From positions 124,001 to 188,000 of the forward strand of contig NZ_AUGO01000001.1 in NCBI RefSeq assembly GCF_000422705.1: a stretch of DNA of 64,000 nt, in the 5' to 3' direction. Shown here in pieces: positions 42,566-51,500 of this stretch (the first letter of the stretch is position 1; each line of letters opens with the position of its first letter). The position numbers and the translations under genes are program-made. The notes beneath the pieces were generated by a model, which did not search any database, was not told where the DNA came from, and saw nothing but the letters and a program-made list of their open reading frames with translations. Source of the DNA: Flavobacterium soli DSM 19725 (GTDB taxonomy: Bacteria; Bacteroidota; Bacteroidia; Flavobacteriales; Flavobacteriaceae).

Positions 42566-43609
42566 TTAATGTTCTAAAAACTTTTCAATAAAGTTATAAA
42601 TAACAATTGGAAAAGGAAAGGTTTTAAGAAAAGAATTATCAATTCCGCCCGAAATCAATCCCTGAACCTCAACTTTCCAAAATTTAATATGCAACTTTTG
42701 ATGAGAAAGTTTGTGGGTTTTATCATTTGCATTCATTTCTGCAATGGCAATTATCTCATTTTCAACCATTAAATCATCTGAAATCTTTTCAATCAAATCT
42801 TCAAGTTGAATTTCTGCATTAGATTCGATTAATGGAAACTCAAATAGATTATGCCAAATACCTTTGTCTATTCTTTGCTGAATTTTAGTATTTCCATGCT
42901 CATCTTGTATTACCAAATAATTAAAGAAGCGATCCCTGACTTTGGTTTTCTTCAACTTTACTGGCAATTCATTAACTTTATCTAGCTTCAAAGCCAAACA
43001 TCCATCATTCATCACACAAACACTACAATCAGGGCTTTTAGGCACACATTGCAATGCTCCAAACTCCATAATTGCCTGATTGAAAACAGCAGGAGTATGC
43101 TTGGGCATTAATTCCAAAGCCAATTGTTGAAAGATTTTCCTAGAAGCGGGTTGCGAGATATCAGCATCAATATCAAAAACGCGTGACAAAACCCTGAAAA
43201 CGTTTCCATCTACTACCGGAACCGCTTCATTATACGAAAAAGAAGCAATTGCAGAAGCAGTATAATCGCCAACTCCTTTCAGTGAAAGTAAGTCTTTATA
43301 ATTATTCGGGAATTTACCTTCTAGCTCAAAAGCTATATATTGTGCTGTCTTATGGAGATTTCGAGCCCGAGAATAATATCCGAGTCCTTGCCAAAGTTTC
43401 AAGACCTCTTGTTCTGAGGCTTTCGCCAAATCAAAAACTGTGGGAAAAGCTTCAGTAAAGGCATAAAAATAGGGCATACCTTGGGCCACGCGCGTCTGTT
43501 GCAGGATGATTTCGGAAAGCCAAATTGGATACGGATCAATCGTATTTCGCCAAGGCAAATCACGCTTATTTTGTAAATACCACCTTATTAATGAGTTAGA
43601 AAATTCCAT
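42566..43609 (-). CDS. mutY: A/G-specific adenine glycosylase
   Basis: A 347-residue enzyme that removes A from A:8-oxoG pairs. It has the HhH motif LLSLKGVGDYTASAIASF and catalytic Asp in PVVDGNV. The [4Fe-4S] loop has the spacing C-x6-C-x2-C-x5-C around CVPKSPDCSVCVMNDGC. The C-terminal Nudix-like 8-oxoG-recognition domain is present. ATG at 43609 (MEFSNSLIRWY) fits the family start; the ATG at 43630 would add seven residues. Confidence 0.95.
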   Translation of the reverse strand: MEFSNSLIRWYLQNKRDLPWRNTIDPYPIWLSEIILQQTRVAQGMPYFYAFTEAFPTVFDLAKASEQEVLKLWQGLGYYSRARNLHKTAQYIAFELEGKFPNNYKDLLSLKGVGDYTASAIASFSYNEAVPVVDGNVFRVLSRVFDIDADISQPASRKIFQQLALELMPKHTPAVFNQAIMEFGALQCVPKSPDCSVCVMNDGCLALKLDKVNELPVKLKKTKVRDRFFNYLVIQDEHGNTKIQQRIDKGIWHNLFEFPLIESNAEIQLEDLIEKISDDLMVENEIIAIAEMNANDKTHKLSHQKLHIKFWKVEVQGLISGGIDNSFLKTFPFPIVIYNFIEKFLEH

Positions 43610-43668
43610 GGGTAAACTTTGAGTCAACAAAAGTAAAAGTTTATGTAATTAAATTTTAATGAATTAGG

Positions 43669-43700
43669 TTGATATATTGTTTTTTAAATTCATATATTTG
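43669..43700 (+). promoter_or_regulatory. Promoter of the HU-like gene
   Basis: TATATTTG at 43693-43700 matches TAnnTTTG exactly, with TTG at 43669-43671 about 21 bases upstream. The start codon is 43 bases after the -7 box. Confidence 0.6.
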
Positions 43701-43743
43701 CAACCTCAAAAAAAATAGTACATCAATATAAATTCGAAAGAAA

Positions 43744-44034
43744 ATGACGAAAGCAGATATCGTAGCGAAAATTTCAGAAAAGTTAGGTCTTGAAAAAGGA
43801 GATGTTCAGGCAACTGTTGAAACTTTTATGGAAGAGGTTAAAACTTCATTGGAAACTGGAGACAACGTTTACTTAAGAGGTTTTGGAAGTTTTATCATCA
43901 AAACTAGAGCTGAAAAAACAGGTAGAAATATCTCTAAAAACACTACAATTAAAATTCCTGCACATAATATTCCAGCCTTCAAACCTGCAAAAGTGTTTGT
44001 AGAAGGAGTAAAAACAAATAACGAAGCAAAATAA
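43744..44034 (+). CDS. HU-family DNA-binding protein
   Basis: A 96-residue nucleoid protein with the HU dimer helices (KADIVAKISEKLGLEKGDVQATVETF), RGFGSFIIKTRAEKTGRNISKN at the arm base and IPAHNIPAFKPAKVF at the end. It bends DNA without sequence specificity. Divergent from mutY; the COX24-like small gene follows 33 bases later. Confidence 0.96.
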   Translation: MTKADIVAKISEKLGLEKGDVQATVETFMEEVKTSLETGDNVYLRGFGSFIIKTRAEKTGRNISKNTTIKIPAHNIPAFKPAKVFVEGVKTNNEAK

Positions 44035-44067
44035 AACTAATTATTAATCACCAAAAATCGACAGATT

Positions 44068-44160
44068 ATGCCAAGTGGTAAAAAAAGAAAAAGACATAAG
44101 GTAGCGACTCACAAACGTAAGAAAAGAGCGAGAGCTAACCGTCACAAGAAGAAAAAGTAG
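44068..44160 (+). CDS. 30-residue AURKAIP1/COX24-domain (mS38-like) basic protein
   Basis: ATG at 44068 opens a 30-codon frame, MPSGKKRKRHKVATHKRKKR..., more than half Lys/Arg/His and ending KKKK before TAG. The pattern matches the tiny AURKAIP1/COX24-domain proteins annotated throughout Bacteroidetes, related to mitochondrial ribosomal protein mS38. It is therefore probably a small ribosomal protein that packs on rRNA. It lies between the HU gene and rng, followed by a hairpin and T-run. Confidence 0.85.
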   Translation: MPSGKKRKRHKVATHKRKKRARANRHKKKK

Positions 44161-44183
44161 TTCTAAACTACTTTTTTCTTTTT
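44152..44183 (+). terminator. Terminator after the COX24-like gene
   Basis: AAAGTAGTT pairs with AACTACTTT around CTA, with a T-rich tail; the left arm includes the end of the gene. Confidence 0.75.
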
Positions 44184-44420
44184 TAGCGTTCATTGAAATA
44201 GGAGTTTTGGTCTCAGTTTACAGTCCATGTCCTCAGTTGAAAAACTGAAAACTACCACTGATTACTGCCAACTACTCCACCGGGTACACAACCTGTTTAA
44301 TTATTGTTTAATCCATCCCTACTCAAAGGTTCAGGGTTTTTAGGTTTGGGTTCAGGGTTTTTGCCTTGTACCTTACATCTTGGAACCTTACACCTATCCG
44401 TACGGATAAAAATTTACAGT
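44161..44420. repeat. Non-coding spacer with word-like direct repeats before rng
   Basis: After the terminator come low-complexity words, among them AACTGAAAACTACC..., and GGTTCAGGGTTTTT twice at 44328 and 44349 (21-base period), then ACCTTACA twice. They look like interspersed flavobacterial filler repeats. An in-frame ATG at 44304 would extend rng through them, which is unlikely to be coding. Confidence 0.55.
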
Positions 44421-45965
44421 GTGAATAAAGAATTAATCATCAGATCTAGTTCAGAAGCCGTAGATTTTGCCTTATTAAAAGATGGAAAACTAATTGAGTT
44501 ACACAAACAGGAAGAAAAAAGCAACTTTCAAGTTGGCGATATTTTTATTGCCAAAATTCGAAAACCAGTTGCAGGTCTAAATGCTGCATTTGTAAACGTA
44601 GGCTTTGAAAAAGATGCCTTCTTGCATTATCATGATTTAGGTCCCAATTTAGCTTCCCAATTGAAATTCATCAAACTTGTTAGCACAGGTAAAATAAAAG
44701 ATTTCTCCTTAAAAAACTTTCAGTTTGAGAAAGAGATTGATAAAAATGGCGTAGTAACTGATGTTCTCAGTGCCAATCAATCAATTTTAGTGCAAGTCGT
44801 AAAAGAACCTATATCTACCAAAGGTCCAAGAATCAGTTCAGAGCTATCACTTGCCGGTAGATTTATTGTTCTCGTTCCTTTTTCTGACAGAGTTTCGATA
44901 TCACAAAAAATCGAATCCAAAGAAGAAAAAGAGCGTCTTAAACGATTAGTACAATCCATCAAGCCTAAAGGATTCGGTGTTATTGTTAGAACAGTAGCCG
45001 AAGGCAAAAAAGTCGCAGAATTAGAAAAAGACTTAACAACATTGCTCGACAGATGGTCGGGGATGTGTAAAAAATTACCAACTGCTCATCATCCATCAAA
45101 AGTATTAGGAGAACTCAACCGAGCCTCCTCAATATTAAGAGATGTTTTCAATGACACTTTTAGTGGCATTCACATAGATGATGAAGAGTTGTTTTATCAA
45201 ACGAAGGATTATTTGCAAGAAATTGCACCTTCAAAACAATCAATCGTAAGGCATTATCAATCAAAGGATACGCCGATTTTCGAAAAATATAACATAGAGA
45301 AACAGATCAAAACTTCATTTGGAAAAACCGTCTCAATGAGCAAAGGTGCTTATTTGATAATTGAACATACAGAAGCGCTGCACGTCATTGACGTAAACAG
45401 CGGAAACCGTTCCAATAAAGCAACCAATCAGGAAGACACAGCACTTGAAGTCAATATGATTGCAGCCGCTGAAGTTGCACGCCAACTTCGCCTTAGAGAT
45501 ATGGGCGGTATCATAGTAGTTGATTTTATCGATATGTCTGACCCCGAAAATCGCAAAGTATTGTTTGAATTTCTTCGTGAAGAAATGAGCGATGACAAAG
45601 CCAAACACAAGATTTTGCCTCCAAGTAAATTTGGATTAGTTCAGATAACAAGGCAAAGAGTTCGACCAGAAGTCAACATCAAGACCAGAGAAGAAGACCC
45701 CAACAATGAAAATGGGGAAATTGAAGCTCCAATCCTGATTATCGACAAGATTGCGTCAGACCTTGAAAGAATATTGAAAATCCATAAAAAAGTCGTACTA
45801 AATGTACACCCTTTTGTGGCAGCATATCTATCCCAAGGATTTCCATCAATGCGTTCAAAATGGTTTTTTGAACACAAAAAATGGATAAAAATTATACCGC
45901 GAAATGCGTATACGTTCTTGGAATACCATTTCTTTGACAGAGATGGAAATGAAATAGCAGATTAA
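44421..45965 (+). CDS. rng: Ribonuclease G (Rne/Rng family)
   Basis: A 514-residue endoribonuclease for rRNA maturation and mRNA decay. An S1 domain is inserted near the N-terminus (VGDIFIAKIRKPVAGLNAAFVNVGFEKDAFLHYHDL). The catalytic part has HVIDVNSG and VVDFIDM with the metal-binding aspartates. The C-terminal disordered scaffold of RNase E is absent. GTG at 44421 (VNKELIIRSSSEAVDFALL) is chosen because similarity begins there. Confidence 0.95.
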   Translation: MNKELIIRSSSEAVDFALLKDGKLIELHKQEEKSNFQVGDIFIAKIRKPVAGLNAAFVNVGFEKDAFLHYHDLGPNLASQLKFIKLVSTGKIKDFSLKNFQFEKEIDKNGVVTDVLSANQSILVQVVKEPISTKGPRISSELSLAGRFIVLVPFSDRVSISQKIESKEEKERLKRLVQSIKPKGFGVIVRTVAEGKKVAELEKDLTTLLDRWSGMCKKLPTAHHPSKVLGELNRASSILRDVFNDTFSGIHIDDEELFYQTKDYLQEIAPSKQSIVRHYQSKDTPIFEKYNIEKQIKTSFGKTVSMSKGAYLIIEHTEALHVIDVNSGNRSNKATNQEDTALEVNMIAAAEVARQLRLRDMGGIIVVDFIDMSDPENRKVLFEFLREEMSDDKAKHKILPPSKFGLVQITRQRVRPEVNIKTREEDPNNENGEIEAPILIIDKIASDLERILKIHKKVVLNVHPFVAAYLSQGFPSMRSKWFFEHKKWIKIIPRNAYTFLEYHFFDRDGNEIAD

Positions 45966-45970
45966 TTTAG

Positions 45971-46003
45971 AAACCGCCTTTCGCAAGATTGGCGGTTTTT
46001 TTA
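45971..46003 (+). terminator. Terminator of rng
   Basis: AAACCGCC pairs with GGCGGTTT, followed by a T-run. Confidence 0.82.
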
Positions 46004-46044
46004 TTTGTAGCTATTCCGGCTAAAGAATTTGTTTTCAATGAAAA

Positions 46045-48414
46045 CTATTCACTAATAATCTCAATTTTCCTCCTAATTTCATTCCCAAAAGCATCAACAA
46101 CCGTAATATAATGAATTCCCGAACTTGGTTCAATCGCCATTTCATGAAAGGTTTTTGTTGTACCCTTAAAAACATTATCCACATACCAATACAACTCCGT
46201 TTCCCTTTGAGAATGGGCCACTTTTAAAATTACGGGCTGTATTTCGCTGTCAAAATTCTTAGTCAGATAGATTTTACTGTTCTGTTTCGGATAAATAAAA
46301 TCCATCGAAACCGTTTGTGTTGCCCTACAATCTTCACGAAAAGGTGGCAAAGTTTGGTATTCAATGTGCTGACTCTTATAATACCATTCCATCACGGGAG
46401 GCAAAACAAACCAGGTTTTAGTCACGATGTTTTCAATGTTTTCACAACTGCTGTTCACCCTAAATTGTTGCGTTTTATCCAAATGAATTATTTTATGATA
46501 CGGACAAACGGTAGTTGTTTTTCCTTTCAACGAAACCAACTGTTTTATTTTAGGACAATTTTCTTGAGCCAAATGACCACTCAAACGGCAAACTTCTACT
46601 TCTTCCAAGTCATTCAAAGGCGTAGCAAACCATTTCTTTCTTGGCAACACATTAAAAACATCAAAAAGAATGGGTGCCGCACTCGAAACCCCTGTCAAAG
46701 TTGGTCTTCCCTCTCCCGAAGCATTTCCGACCCAAACCCCAACCACATACCTAGAATTGGTTCCAATAGCCCAAGCATCACGGTTTCCGAAACTAGTTCC
46801 TGTTTTCCAGGCAATCTTTTGTGAACTGTCATAAAACTTCCAAGCTTCATCGCCTTCGGGCCTATTCACTTCTTCCATTGCATTATAGGTAAGCCAAATA
46901 GCTCCAGCTCCAACAATCGTTTTCTGATAGCTTTCTTTTCCGAAATCGGGTTCGAAATCACTTTGATAATTCAATTCTGCAAATTCATTCTTCCGATATT
47001 TTCCTTGATATTTATTGAAATAATCTACCGTTGATGACATTCCTGCATACGTCCTACACAAATCCCATAAGTTACTCTCTGCTCCACCTAAAATTAACGA
47101 CAGACCGTAATGATTCGGTGGCTTTGAAATGTCTTTTAATTTGAATTTTTGTAATTCTTCATAAAATTTATTGACTCCAAAATCCTGCAACATCAAGACT
47201 GCCGGAATATTCAATGACCTCGACAAGGCCCGATGTGCTGGAACCGCTCCATCAAAAGTGAGATTGAAGTTTTCTGGCGTATAACCCGAAATTTGTGTGG
47301 GAATATCAGCAATTAGTGTATTGGGTAAAATGGCCCCTTCATCAAGCATTGAAGCATACAGCAAAGGTTTTAAAATACTTCCTGTACTTCTTGGTGCCCC
47401 AATGACGTCTACATCCTTTTGATGATTGGCATCCGTTGGAGCATTACCCACATAACTCATGATATTTCTATTGGAAACATCAATCACCAAAATCGCCAGA
47501 TTATGCACTTCATTTTGTTTGTATTGGTTGTAATAATACCTCGCAATCTGGTTGACCCGGTTTTGCAAGGCAATTTCAACTGTAGTTTTTACTTTTTGAC
47601 CTTCTTGATTTTTAGAAATTCGTTGCAATAAATGTGGTGCGATTTGAGGCAAATCAAAGGGTTTTTGAGGCAATGGTTCAGCTACTGAAAGTTCATAAGT
47701 TTGCTGATCAATAATTCCCTCTTTCTGTAATTTCAACAAAAGTGCATCTCGCTTTAAGCGTAATTTTTCCTGATTCTTTCCTGGATAAATCAAACTTGGA
47801 GCATTCGGCAAAACCGCCAAAGTCACCGTTTCCGACCACGATAATTGATGTGATTGTACGCCAAAATAACGCCACGAAGCCATTTCCAAGCCTACTACAT
47901 TTCCACCAAATGGAGCATGACCTGCATATAATTCAAGGATTTTATCTTTCGAATGACGAAGTTCTAATCTGGTAGCAAGTACCATTTCAATTATTTTTTC
48001 GAAATATGTTCTGCCTTTTCCTTTTCTAGAAAGTCGGATCACTTGTTGGGTCAAAGTACTTCCACCACGAACCACTTTTCCTGCTTTTTGATTTTGCCGA
48101 ATGGCATTAAACATCGCAACTGGATTAAAACCTGGGTGCTTATAAAAATATTGATCCTCAAAATAAACAATACATTTCTTGAATTTATCCGGAACACTGT
48201 CACTTGCTGGAAATCGCCATTGACCATCACGAGCGATTTTGGCCCCTAGCAATTCGCCCTCTTTACTTTCTATAACGGTTGAATAAGGTGCTGAAAATAA
48301 AGTTTTAGGCAAACAAAAATAATAGCCTATCAAAAGCAAGAATGCAATTGAGGATTTTATTTTGTTGCGTTTTATCCAGTTGAGGATATGCTGAAAGAAA
48401 GCTTTTATTTTCAT
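46045..48414 (-). CDS. pbpC: Penicillin-binding protein 1C
   Basis: A 789-residue bifunctional peptidoglycan synthase. One membrane helix (about residues 20-36) is followed by a GT51 transglycosylase domain (EDQYFYKHPGFNP; RGGSTLTQQ) and a transpeptidase domain with SILK, SLN and KTGTS motifs. The C-terminal BiPBP_C beta domain ends ...RKIEIISE. The start at 48414 (MKIKAFFQHILN) is chosen; the upstream ATG at 48444 lies in an inverted repeat. The partner alpha-2-macroglobulin gene is directly upstream, the same pairing as E. coli pbpC-yfhM. Confidence 0.94.
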   Translation of the reverse strand: MKIKAFFQHILNWIKRNKIKSSIAFLLLIGYYFCLPKTLFSAPYSTVIESKEGELLGAKIARDGQWRFPASDSVPDKFKKCIVYFEDQYFYKHPGFNPVAMFNAIRQNQKAGKVVRGGSTLTQQVIRLSRKGKGRTYFEKIIEMVLATRLELRHSKDKILELYAGHAPFGGNVVGLEMASWRYFGVQSHQLSWSETVTLAVLPNAPSLIYPGKNQEKLRLKRDALLLKLQKEGIIDQQTYELSVAEPLPQKPFDLPQIAPHLLQRISKNQEGQKVKTTVEIALQNRVNQIARYYYNQYKQNEVHNLAILVIDVSNRNIMSYVGNAPTDANHQKDVDVIGAPRSTGSILKPLLYASMLDEGAILPNTLIADIPTQISGYTPENFNLTFDGAVPAHRALSRSLNIPAVLMLQDFGVNKFYEELQKFKLKDISKPPNHYGLSLILGGAESNLWDLCRTYAGMSSTVDYFNKYQGKYRKNEFAELNYQSDFEPDFGKESYQKTIVGAGAIWLTYNAMEEVNRPEGDEAWKFYDSSQKIAWKTGTSFGNRDAWAIGTNSRYVVGVWVGNASGEGRPTLTGVSSAAPILFDVFNVLPRKKWFATPLNDLEEVEVCRLSGHLAQENCPKIKQLVSLKGKTTTVCPYHKIIHLDKTQQFRVNSSCENIENIVTKTWFVLPPVMEWYYKSQHIEYQTLPPFREDCRATQTVSMDFIYPKQNSKIYLTKNFDSEIQPVILKVAHSQRETELYWYVDNVFKGTTKTFHEMAIEPSSGIHYITVVDAFGNEIRRKIEIISE

Positions 48415-48420
48415 TTTTAC

Positions 48421-48498
48421 CACGAAGGCACAAAGAAGGCACAAAGCTCGACAAGTCTACCCAATTTGTGGACTCTGTGATTTCTTTGTGCCTTTGTG
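48421..48498. repeat. 17-bp inverted repeat between pbpC and the A2M gene
   Basis: Left arm 48421-48437 (CACGAAGGCACAAAGAA) and right arm 48482-48498 (TTCTTTGTGCCTTTGTG) are reverse complements but for one base; 44 bases lie between, including a further GGCACAAAG copy at 48438-48446. I recall such CACAAAGGCACAAAG words as interspersed repeats in Bacteroidetes. Confidence 0.7.
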
Positions 48499-48507
48499 TT
48501 TAAATTA

Positions 48508-51500
48508 TTACTTCACAACTTCAACCCAAAAACCTTTTGTTCTAGCCAAGAATGTATTGTCGTACATCGCTTCGCATTGAAGTCCAGGTAAATAATAAGT
48601 CCCTAAATAAGATGCATTCAGCAACACTCGGAACGTCTTGGTTTCATTGGATTTCATACCAAAATAGAAATTAGTCCTGTCATCTCGCATATCGATATAA
48701 TCGGCTACATTGTTGGTTGCATCGCCATAATCTGTGAATCTCGTATTGACGATTTCAAAACCTGAAGGCAGAATTTGCGTCAACGCCACATTTTCTACAC
48801 GTTCGTTTCTTTGATTTTTCACGGTTACTTCAGCAATAAACTCGGTTCCTTGATTGATCTTTGAAACATTGATGATGTTGCCTTTTCTATCTTTGAAAAC
48901 AATGTCAGCATCAACATTACTTTGAACAACTTGTTCCTGACCAACTGGCAAGATTCCGCTGTTGAGCAATCTCACATAAATCGTATTGTCTTTATTGTTC
49001 TTAATTGTCACGCCATTATTGCCTGATTTTACAACCAAATCCCTGTTGGCAATTGATTTTGAAGTCTTCACATTTTGACTTTTTCCGTCATTACTATATT
49101 TGACATCGATGCCTTTACTACCATTGCTTAAAGCAAATTTCGACATAGCATACAAACAATAAGCAGTAGTTTGAGTACTCATCCATTGGTTGGCTGACAT
49201 TTGTTTGGCCAATTTATTCGCCATTGCAAATGCCTTTTGCTTTTGACCAAGGAGAATTAAAGTTTCCAATACCATTGCACGATTTCGATCACTTGAACCA
49301 TAATAGTAATATTGATAGTTGCTGTTATCGTCATCGATTTTACTTTTTGAAAGCAACGTCATTCCAGCTTGCTTTTGACCAGCCAAAACATAAGCAGAAG
49401 CCAAACGAAGCTTACTTTCATTTGAAATCCCTGTCGTTTCTCTCAATCGGTTCATTGATGATAAATCTGGAGAACCAGCCAAAGCCAAGGTGTAAAGTCG
49501 GTAGGCTTGTGCCAAATCATTGCCGTATTGTGCAACGAATCGCCAATTTTTCGCTTCTTTCTTTTGATAGGAAATCCATTTCGATTTGAAATTGATTGGT
49601 AATACATAACCTTTTTTCTCGGCTTCCATCAAGAAATGTCCCGCATACGAAGTTCCCCAATCGTCTGCGTTTTGATTCCCAGGCCAATACGCCAATCCGC
49701 CATTTGCCAACTGGAAACCTCCCAAACGATTGATACCAGCCGTTACATTTTTCTGAATGCTATTTTGTTGTGACGCACTCAAATCAGCTACATCATTTAA
49801 AAATAATTGAGGGAAACCAGCCGATGTGGTTTGCTCCACACATCCGTGAGGATACGAAATCAAATACTGCAATCTTCTGTTGATGTCTATTGTTGGCATT
49901 GAAGAAACTTCGAGTTTGGCCTTGTTGCTTCCGCTTACGCCAAATGTTTCCCACGAAATCGTCTTGGAACTGTTTGGCTCCACGATAACATCCTTGAACA
50001 TATTGGTCACCGGATTTGGATTCGTCAAATCAATCTCCACATCATAGGTAGATTTCTCACTTCCAGAAGTGGCGATAATCTGTACTTTCCCAATACCAGT
50101 TGCACTTCCAACAGCCAAATTAAAATACGCCATCTTTTCGTCAGGCTGTGTGAAATTAACGGTTTGGGTTGTCGCTCCAATAACTCGCAATCCGTTATTT
50201 GTTTTGATTTGAACCGTTACATTTTTCACTTTATTTTCCATTGCAAAAACCGTTACCGGAATCGTCACTTTTTCGGATGGAGATATTTTTCGTGGCAACG
50301 AAGCCAATACCATCAACGGACTACGAACAGGTGTAGTCTTTTCTACACTTCCGTAAGCACTCGTATTGATATCTCCAGCAACCACCATAGTTCGGACAGA
50401 ACCAATGTATTTTGGAAGTTGAATTTGATGGGTTTTGGTTTGTCCTTTTGGCAAGACGAATGGCCCAAGATATACTACAACTGGTTTGAAGCGATTGGCT
50501 TTCTTGGCTTTTCCTCCACCTAAATCCTCATCTCCACCAATACTGAAAATCTGGTTGATTTTTCCGCCATAGGCTCCAATAATATCATCATATACATCCC
50601 AAGTTTTCACACCAAGTGCTTCTCTTACATAAAAACTATCCCAAGCATTTGGTGTTTTAAAACGTGTCAAATCCAGCAAACCTTCATCTACAACGGCAAT
50701 CGTATAAGTCATTGCTTTTCCTGATTTTTCCGAAACTTTCAAGCTGAATTTTTGTTCAGGCTTCAAAACATCGGGCATCACAATTTTAGGTTCTATAATC
50801 GTATTCTTATCGATCACTTCAATCGGGATAATACCGTACATCCTTATTGGCGAATCGTTCTTGGTTGTGGCATGAGGTTGCAACAACGTAATATTGAAAT
50901 ACACATTCGGAGCCATTCCTGCCGTAATCGGAACATCCACTTTGGTTTCGCCTTTGGTGGTTTGTGTCCAAAGAGTTTGCACTACTTTCGATCCGTTTTC
51001 AATCGAAATCAAAGCCCTTCCTCCTTGGCTTGAAGGAAATGAAAGCTTCGCTACTTCGCCAACAGCATAATTCTTTTTATCTGTTGAAAACACCAACATA
51101 TTAGCAGTCGTTGCATCCGTATTCTTGGTTTTTCCCGACCACATTGGCCAATCAATCAAAACAGTTTGAGCTGTGGCGTGACCATCGTCTCCGTCCTGAA
51201 CTCGCACCAAATACCTGCCCCATTCCTCATCGGTTACGGCAAATTGAAAACTTCCTTTTCCTGAAGCATCGGTATTGACGTAGAAATTCTTATAAGATGT
51301 CGTAGCGTTCGACGAACTGTAATTCGACAAATTATCATACGAAGCATCCCACCACCAACGCCACTCTACTTTATACACTCGAACTTCAAGGTTTCTTACG
51401 GATTTTGGACGCCCGTTCTCATCAACTGTAACCACTTCAAAACGGTTGTTTTTTCGGGTTTCGAGCATTCCGTATTTGTTAGGTTCTGGCGATTTTATTC

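Noticed and set aside
44304..44420. N-terminal extension of RNase G from 44304
   Set aside because: The 39 codons run through direct repeats; family similarity starts at the GTG at 44421.
48415..48444. Start of pbpC at 48444
   Set aside because: The extra ten codons lie in an inverted repeat; the ATG at 48414 begins the usual basic N-terminus and membrane helix.
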